Notes under the pieces: model-generated | The model's database searches: none | What the model saw: the letters and a program-made list of their open reading frames with translations, nothing else | What the model was told of the DNA's origin: nothing | Position numbers and translations under genes: made by a program | Assembly (NCBI GenBank): GCA_964536195.1 | Contig: CAZHVO010000039.1 | Span: 1 to 8,672 of the forward strand | Direction: 5' to 3' | Source: Susulua sp964536195 | Lineage (GTDB): Bacteria; Omnitrophota; Gorgyraeia; Duberdicusellales; 4484-171 | Length of the DNA stretch: 8,672 nucleotides | Shown here: positions 6,029 through 8,672 of the stretch, piece by piece | Numbering within the stretch: the first letter of the stretch is position 1 | How the letters are laid out: every line of letters starts with the position of its first letter

Positions 6029-7175
6029 ACTATTTTTGGCATGGCGCTATCTTTTTCGCGGAAAAGCTAGACATATTTCCTTTATCGGGATTGTCTCTTG
6101 CTTAGGGATAGCTCTGGGTGTAGCTACTTTAATCGTAGTTATCTCGGTAATGAACGGTTTTGACCGAGATTTAATGGATAGGTTAATGCGCTTTAACCAG
6201 CATTTAACCATAGAGTGCTTAGATAGCGAGCAGTTACCGGAAATTGAAAAAGAATTAGAGAGTTGGCAGGATGTAGAAGCGGCATCAATATCACTTCAGA
6301 CTCAAGTTTTTGCTAAGTTTGATGAGCTAGTTCTTCCCTTAGCAGTTAAGGGAGTTGACTTTCAAGATAAAGAAGAGAGCCGAATACTCCATCAATACAT
6401 TACTAGAGAAACAACCTCTGAAGGTTTTTTTATTGGTGAAGGGCTAAGGAGAAGGTTTTTTGTCTTAGACACTATAGAGTTCTATCCTTTGAAGAAAAAA
6501 CTGCAATTGCAAGAGGCCGTTGTGCGAGGAACATTTAAGGTTGGCCTTTATGATATTGACAACAATTACCTTATTACTGATTTAGAGACAGCTAAGAGCC
6601 TTTCTTCTAATTACCTTCTCTTCTTAGGGGTGAGAATAAGTGATCCTTATAAAGCTTCCCAAGTAAAGAAGAAGATATTGGCTGAGTTTAACCAGGATGT
6701 TTTTGTAACTACCTGGATGGAATCTAATCAGGTTTTCTTTTCAGCCTTACAGCTGGAGAAGTTGGTAATGTTTATTATCCTAAGCCTAATCATTTTAGTT
6801 GCTGCTTTTAATGTTTTTGCCACTCTGACTGTAGGGGTAGTAGAGAAGACTAAAGATATTGGAATTTTAAAATCTTTAGGTTTTACTGGTAAAAGGATTT
6901 CAAGAATATTTAGCTTGCAAGGTTTGATCCTAGGTTTTATTGGCACTTTATTGGGGACAGTTTTAGGCTTAGGCCTATGTATTATTTTAGAGAAGTTTCC
7001 TTTTATAAAGTTACCCCAGGAGATTTACTATATTGAGTACTTGCCAATGGCAATAAATTATCGAGATATCGGTTTAATCATTCTAGTTGGGATAGTTTTA
7101 TCTTTTATCTTTAGCTTGCTTCCAGCAATGAGAGCAGCCAGACTACAACCTTCCGAGGCTCTACGTTATGAGTGA
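6018..7175 (+). CDS. lolC: Lipoprotein-releasing ABC transporter permease, LolC/LolE family
   Basis: Inner-membrane subunit of the Lol extraction complex, which with the LolD ATPase passes mature lipoproteins to a periplasmic carrier for the outer membrane. The 385-aa protein starts in the typical way (ELFLAWRYLFRGKARHIS), with helix 1 at about 22-46 ending VISVMNGFDRDL. A large periplasmic domain spans about 48-245, followed by helices near 249-272, 299-323 and 350-373. The coupling segment EKTKDIGILKSLG (276-288) and the terminal LLPAMRAARLQPSEALRYE are characteristic. Only one such gene is present, as in lineages that use a LolC/E-type homodimer (sometimes called LolF). The ATG lies inside lysS without a clear Shine-Dalgarno sequence, suggesting translational coupling. 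The end overlaps lolD by 8 bp. Assignment to LolC rather than LolE is nominal. Confidence 0.95.
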   Translation: MIPELFLAWRYLFRGKARHISFIGIVSCLGIALGVATLIVVISVMNGFDRDLMDRLMRFNQHLTIECLDSEQLPEIEKELESWQDVEAASISLQTQVFAKFDELVLPLAVKGVDFQDKEESRILHQYITRETTSEGFFIGEGLRRRFFVLDTIEFYPLKKKLQLQEAVVRGTFKVGLYDIDNNYLITDLETAKSLSSNYLLFLGVRISDPYKASQVKKKILAEFNQDVFVTTWMESNQVFFSALQLEKLVMFIILSLIILVAAFNVFATLTVGVVEKTKDIGILKSLGFTGKRISRIFSLQGLILGFIGTLLGTVLGLGLCIILEKFPFIKLPQEIYYIEYLPMAINYRDIGLIILVGIVLSFIFSLLPAMRAARLQPSEALRYE

Positions 7176-7833
7176 GTTATTTAAAGTAAATTCTTTAACT
7201 AAAGAGTATCGTAGCGGCGGGGAGAAAATCTATGCCGTAAAGGAACTCTCTTTATCTCTTAATTCTGGAGATTACCTGGCTATAGTTGGTCCTTCAGGAG
7301 CAGGCAAGTCTACCTTGCTCCATAGCTTAGGCGGCCTAGACTCTCCTAGCGGAGGCCAAATACTTTTTAAGGGCAGAAATATCTACAAAATGAAGGATAA
7401 AGAGCTCTCAATATGGAGGAATAAGCATATTGGGTTTGTTTTTCAGTTCTATCACCTTATAGAGGAGCTAAATGTCCTTGAAAACATTACTTTAGCTCTG
7501 AATTTAAATAGACAAAAATACTCTTTAAAAACCATAGAAGACTTGTTAAAATACTTGGGGATAGAGGATAGGAAGAAGGCTTTTCCTTCGCAGTTAAGCG
7601 GAGGGCAAAAGCAGAGGGTGGCTTTTGCTCGGGCTTTGGTTTGCGACCCTGAGGTTATTCTCTGTGATGAGCCTACAGGCAACCTGGACAAAGACTCTCA
7701 AGAAAAGGTGGTTAGGTTATTAGGTAAGTTAAATAAAGAGAAGAATAAGACAGTAATCTTAGTTACTCATAATTTAGAGCTAGCTAAGTGCGCCAAGGAT
7801 AAGTTATTTATTAAAGACGGTGAGATTGAATAA
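7168..7833 (+). CDS. lolD: Lipoprotein-releasing ABC transporter ATP-binding protein LolD
   Basis: Cytoplasmic ATPase that drives lipoprotein release by the adjacent LolC-type permease. At 221 aa it has the usual family length. Walker A is GPSGAGKST (41-49), Q-loop Gln93 lies in FVFQFYHLIEELNVLEN (90-106), the signature is LSGGQKQRVAFARAL (143-157), Walker B is VILCDEPTGNLD (163-174) with catalytic Glu168, and switch His201 is in LVTHNLELA. FQFYHLIEELNVLEN and the DEPTGNLD box match the LolD/MacB/FtsE group; the lolC neighbour decides for LolD. The ATG is inside lolC, preceded by GAGG at 7155-7158. The same frame happens to stay open for 40 codons beyond the TAA stop. Confidence 0.96.
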   Translation: MSELFKVNSLTKEYRSGGEKIYAVKELSLSLNSGDYLAIVGPSGAGKSTLLHSLGGLDSPSGGQILFKGRNIYKMKDKELSIWRNKHIGFVFQFYHLIEELNVLENITLALNLNRQKYSLKTIEDLLKYLGIEDRKKAFPSQLSGGQKQRVAFARALVCDPEVILCDEPTGNLDKDSQEKVVRLLGKLNKEKNKTVILVTHNLELAKCAKDKLFIKDGEIE

Positions 7834-7847
7834 AATGGAGGCATAAT

Positions 7848-7909
7848 ATTCCGACTCGCAGAAGATGTTGTAAAATTCTGCTTGATAACTTTACAACGCT
7901 CGTCGGAAT
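7848..7909 (+). repeat. Two-tier hairpin (stem-loop 1) between lolD and ilvE
   Basis: ATTCCGAC (7848-7855) pairs perfectly with GTCGGAAT (7902-7909), and inside it GTTGTAAA (7867-7874) pairs perfectly with TTTACAAC (7890-7897) around a 15-nt loop. The left strand between the stems carries an 11-nt bulge-like segment beginning TCGCAGAA (7856-7863), against 4 nt on the right. That segment can pair alternatively with TTCTGC at 7876-7881 or with TTCTGCGA at 7929-7936. No T-tract follows, so it is not an ordinary terminator. It could be a regulatory leader of the next gene or a dispersed palindromic element. Confidence 0.75.
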
Positions 7910-7915
7910 CAATTC

Positions 7916-7949
7916 AGCTAAACATTTTTTCTGCGAAAAAATGTAAGCT
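7916..7949 (+). repeat. Stem-loop 2 upstream of ilvE, loop complementary to stem-loop 1 bulge
   Basis: ACATTTTTT (7922-7930) pairs perfectly with AAAAAATGT (7936-7944), closing on the loop CTGCG, or a 10-bp stem with loop TGC. AGCT at 7916-7919 and 7946-7949 can extend the stem across a small internal loop. TTCTGCGA at 7929-7936, which includes the loop, is the exact reverse complement of TCGCAGAA in the bulge of stem-loop 1. The structure ends 6 nt before the Shine-Dalgarno sequence of the next gene. Confidence 0.7.
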
Positions 7950-7955
7950 TCATTG

Positions 7956-7961
7956 AGGAGG
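7956..7961 (+). promoter_or_regulatory. Strong ribosome binding site of ilvE
   Basis: AGGAGG ends 6 nt before the ATG at 7968, by far the best Shine-Dalgarno match in the window. It fixes the start codon and suggests that this gene, unlike the coupled genes upstream, is initiated independently. Confidence 0.88.
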
Positions 7962-7967
7962 TAAGGA

Positions 7968-8672
7968 ATGAAGGTTTATTTGGATGGAAAGCTAGTAGAT
8001 AAAAAGGATGCAAAAATCTCAGTGTTTGACCACGGGTTTTTATATGGTGATGGTGTATTCGAAGGGATACGCTCCTATGACTCTTTAGTCTTTAAACTAA
8101 AGGAGCATATTGATAGATTGTTTGAGTCAGCTCATTCAATTATGTTAAGGGTTCCTCTCTCTAAAAAGGAGATGATTCAAGCCGTAATCAAGACTCTTAA
8201 AGCTAATGGTTTAAAAGATGGCTATATTCGGCTGGTAATATCCCGGGGTGTGGGTGATTTAGGCCTAGACCCTAGAAAGTGTAAACAAGCTAGCGTAGTT
8301 ATTATTGCTGACAGAATAGATCTTTATCCTAAGGAGTTATATGATAAAGGAATAGAGATAGTTACTGTTCCGACTATAAGAAATTTATGCGAGGCTTTGA
8401 ATCCCCAAATAAAATCCTTAAACTATCTAAACAACATATTGGCTAAGATAGAGGCTATAAACGCTGGTTGCCAAGAGGCTTTAATGCTTGATCACTTAGG
8501 TTATGTTGCTGAGTGTACCGGAGATAATATTTTCGTAGTTAAGAAGGGTGAACTATATACTCCGCCCCAATGTATGGGGACTTTAAGGGGTATTACCCGG
8601 GATGCGATATTGGATATTGCCAAAAAAAATAAGATACCTACTCATGAGCATGTGCTTACTCGTCATGAGCTC
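7968..8672 (+). CDS. ilvE: Class IV aminotransferase, probable branched-chain amino acid aminotransferase (3' end outside window)
   Basis: PLP-dependent fold-type IV aminotransferase, most likely interconverting leucine, isoleucine or valine with their 2-oxo acids using glutamate/2-oxoglutarate in the cytoplasm. The visible 235 residues begin MKVYLDGKLVDKKDAKISVF, followed by DHGFLYGDGVFEGIRSY (21-37), the RL..SA segment (50-55), GYIRLVISRGVG (85-96) and LNPQIKSLNYLNNILAK (144-160), in which Lys149 is the expected Schiff-base lysine. Then comes EALMLDHLGYVAECTGDNIF (170-189), with Glu182 as the expected PLP-ring contact. About 50-60 C-terminal residues are missing because the window ends. D-amino-acid transaminase and aminodeoxychorismate lyase share this fold; the sequence is most BCAT-like, but substrate is inferred. 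The gene is separated from lolD by a structured 134-bp spacer. Confidence 0.9.
   Translation, partial: MKVYLDGKLVDKKDAKISVFDHGFLYGDGVFEGIRSYDSLVFKLKEHIDRLFESAHSIMLRVPLSKKEMIQAVIKTLKANGLKDGYIRLVISRGVGDLGLDPRKCKQASVVIIADRIDLYPKELYDKGIEIVTVPTIRNLCEALNPQIKSLNYLNNILAKIEAINAGCQEALMLDHLGYVAECTGDNIFVVKKGELYTPPQCMGTLRGITRDAILDIAKKNKIPTHEHVLTRHEL

Noticed and set aside
7835..7846. Leader peptide ATG GAG GCA TAA for branched-chain attenuation
   Set aside because: It has only three codons, none for Leu, Ile or Val, and no terminator accompanies it.
7848..7949. T-box leader, integron attC site or Rho-independent terminator
   Set aside because: There is no T-box AGGGTGG-type sequence, no RYYYAAC...GTTRRRY core-site pair in the right layout, and no T-tract following either hairpin.

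Overview
The window reads as chromosomal DNA from a diderm (Gram-negative-type) bacterium of moderately low GC; a hand count of 961-1200 gives about 39% G+C. Diderm architecture is inferred from lolC and lolD, which release lipoproteins from the inner membrane for transport to an outer membrane. The lysS-lolC-lolD order, short spacers and AT-rich codon use would fit an uncultivated lineage such as Omnitrophota or a neighbouring candidate phylum. That placement is a low-confidence guess, because no rRNA or marker tree is available here.

Positions 1-3305 hold the 3' part of a peptide-type ABC importer operon: dppB (5' end outside the window), dppC (with a large YejE-like extracytoplasmic insertion), dppD (short ATPase) and dppF (ATPase with a Cys-rich tail). 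All are on the + strand with gaps of 4 bp or less, or overlapping. No substrate-binding protein is in view. No convincing terminator follows dppF.

Positions 3306-4517 hold an accessory cassette. A near-consensus promoter (TTGACA, 17 bp, TAAAAT) is overlaid by an 11-bp phased array of alternating GTTCAT/ATGAAC half-sites running up to the Shine-Dalgarno sequence. It drives a winged-helix plus minimal nucleotidyltransferase (MNT) protein and an overlapping HEPN protein. This is a HEPN-MNT toxin-antitoxin or defence-type pair in which the MNT partner carries its own DNA-binding domain, so it is a good candidate for autorepression through the array. The MNT gene is far more AT-rich (about 27% G+C by hand count) than its neighbours.

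Positions 4518-7833 hold a housekeeping operon: a perfect sigma70 promoter (TTGACA, 17 bp, TATAAT) ending 9 bp before the lysS ATG, then lysS, lolC and lolD, each overlapping the next by a few bases. The geometry predicts a leaderless or nearly leaderless lysS transcript.

Positions 7834-8672 hold a 134-bp spacer with two strong hairpins linked by an 8-nt complementarity (an internal bulge matching an apical loop), then a strong Shine-Dalgarno sequence and the 5' 235 codons of a class IV aminotransferase, most likely branched-chain (ilvE), cut by the window end. The structured spacer and the phased operator are the two least explained non-coding signals here.
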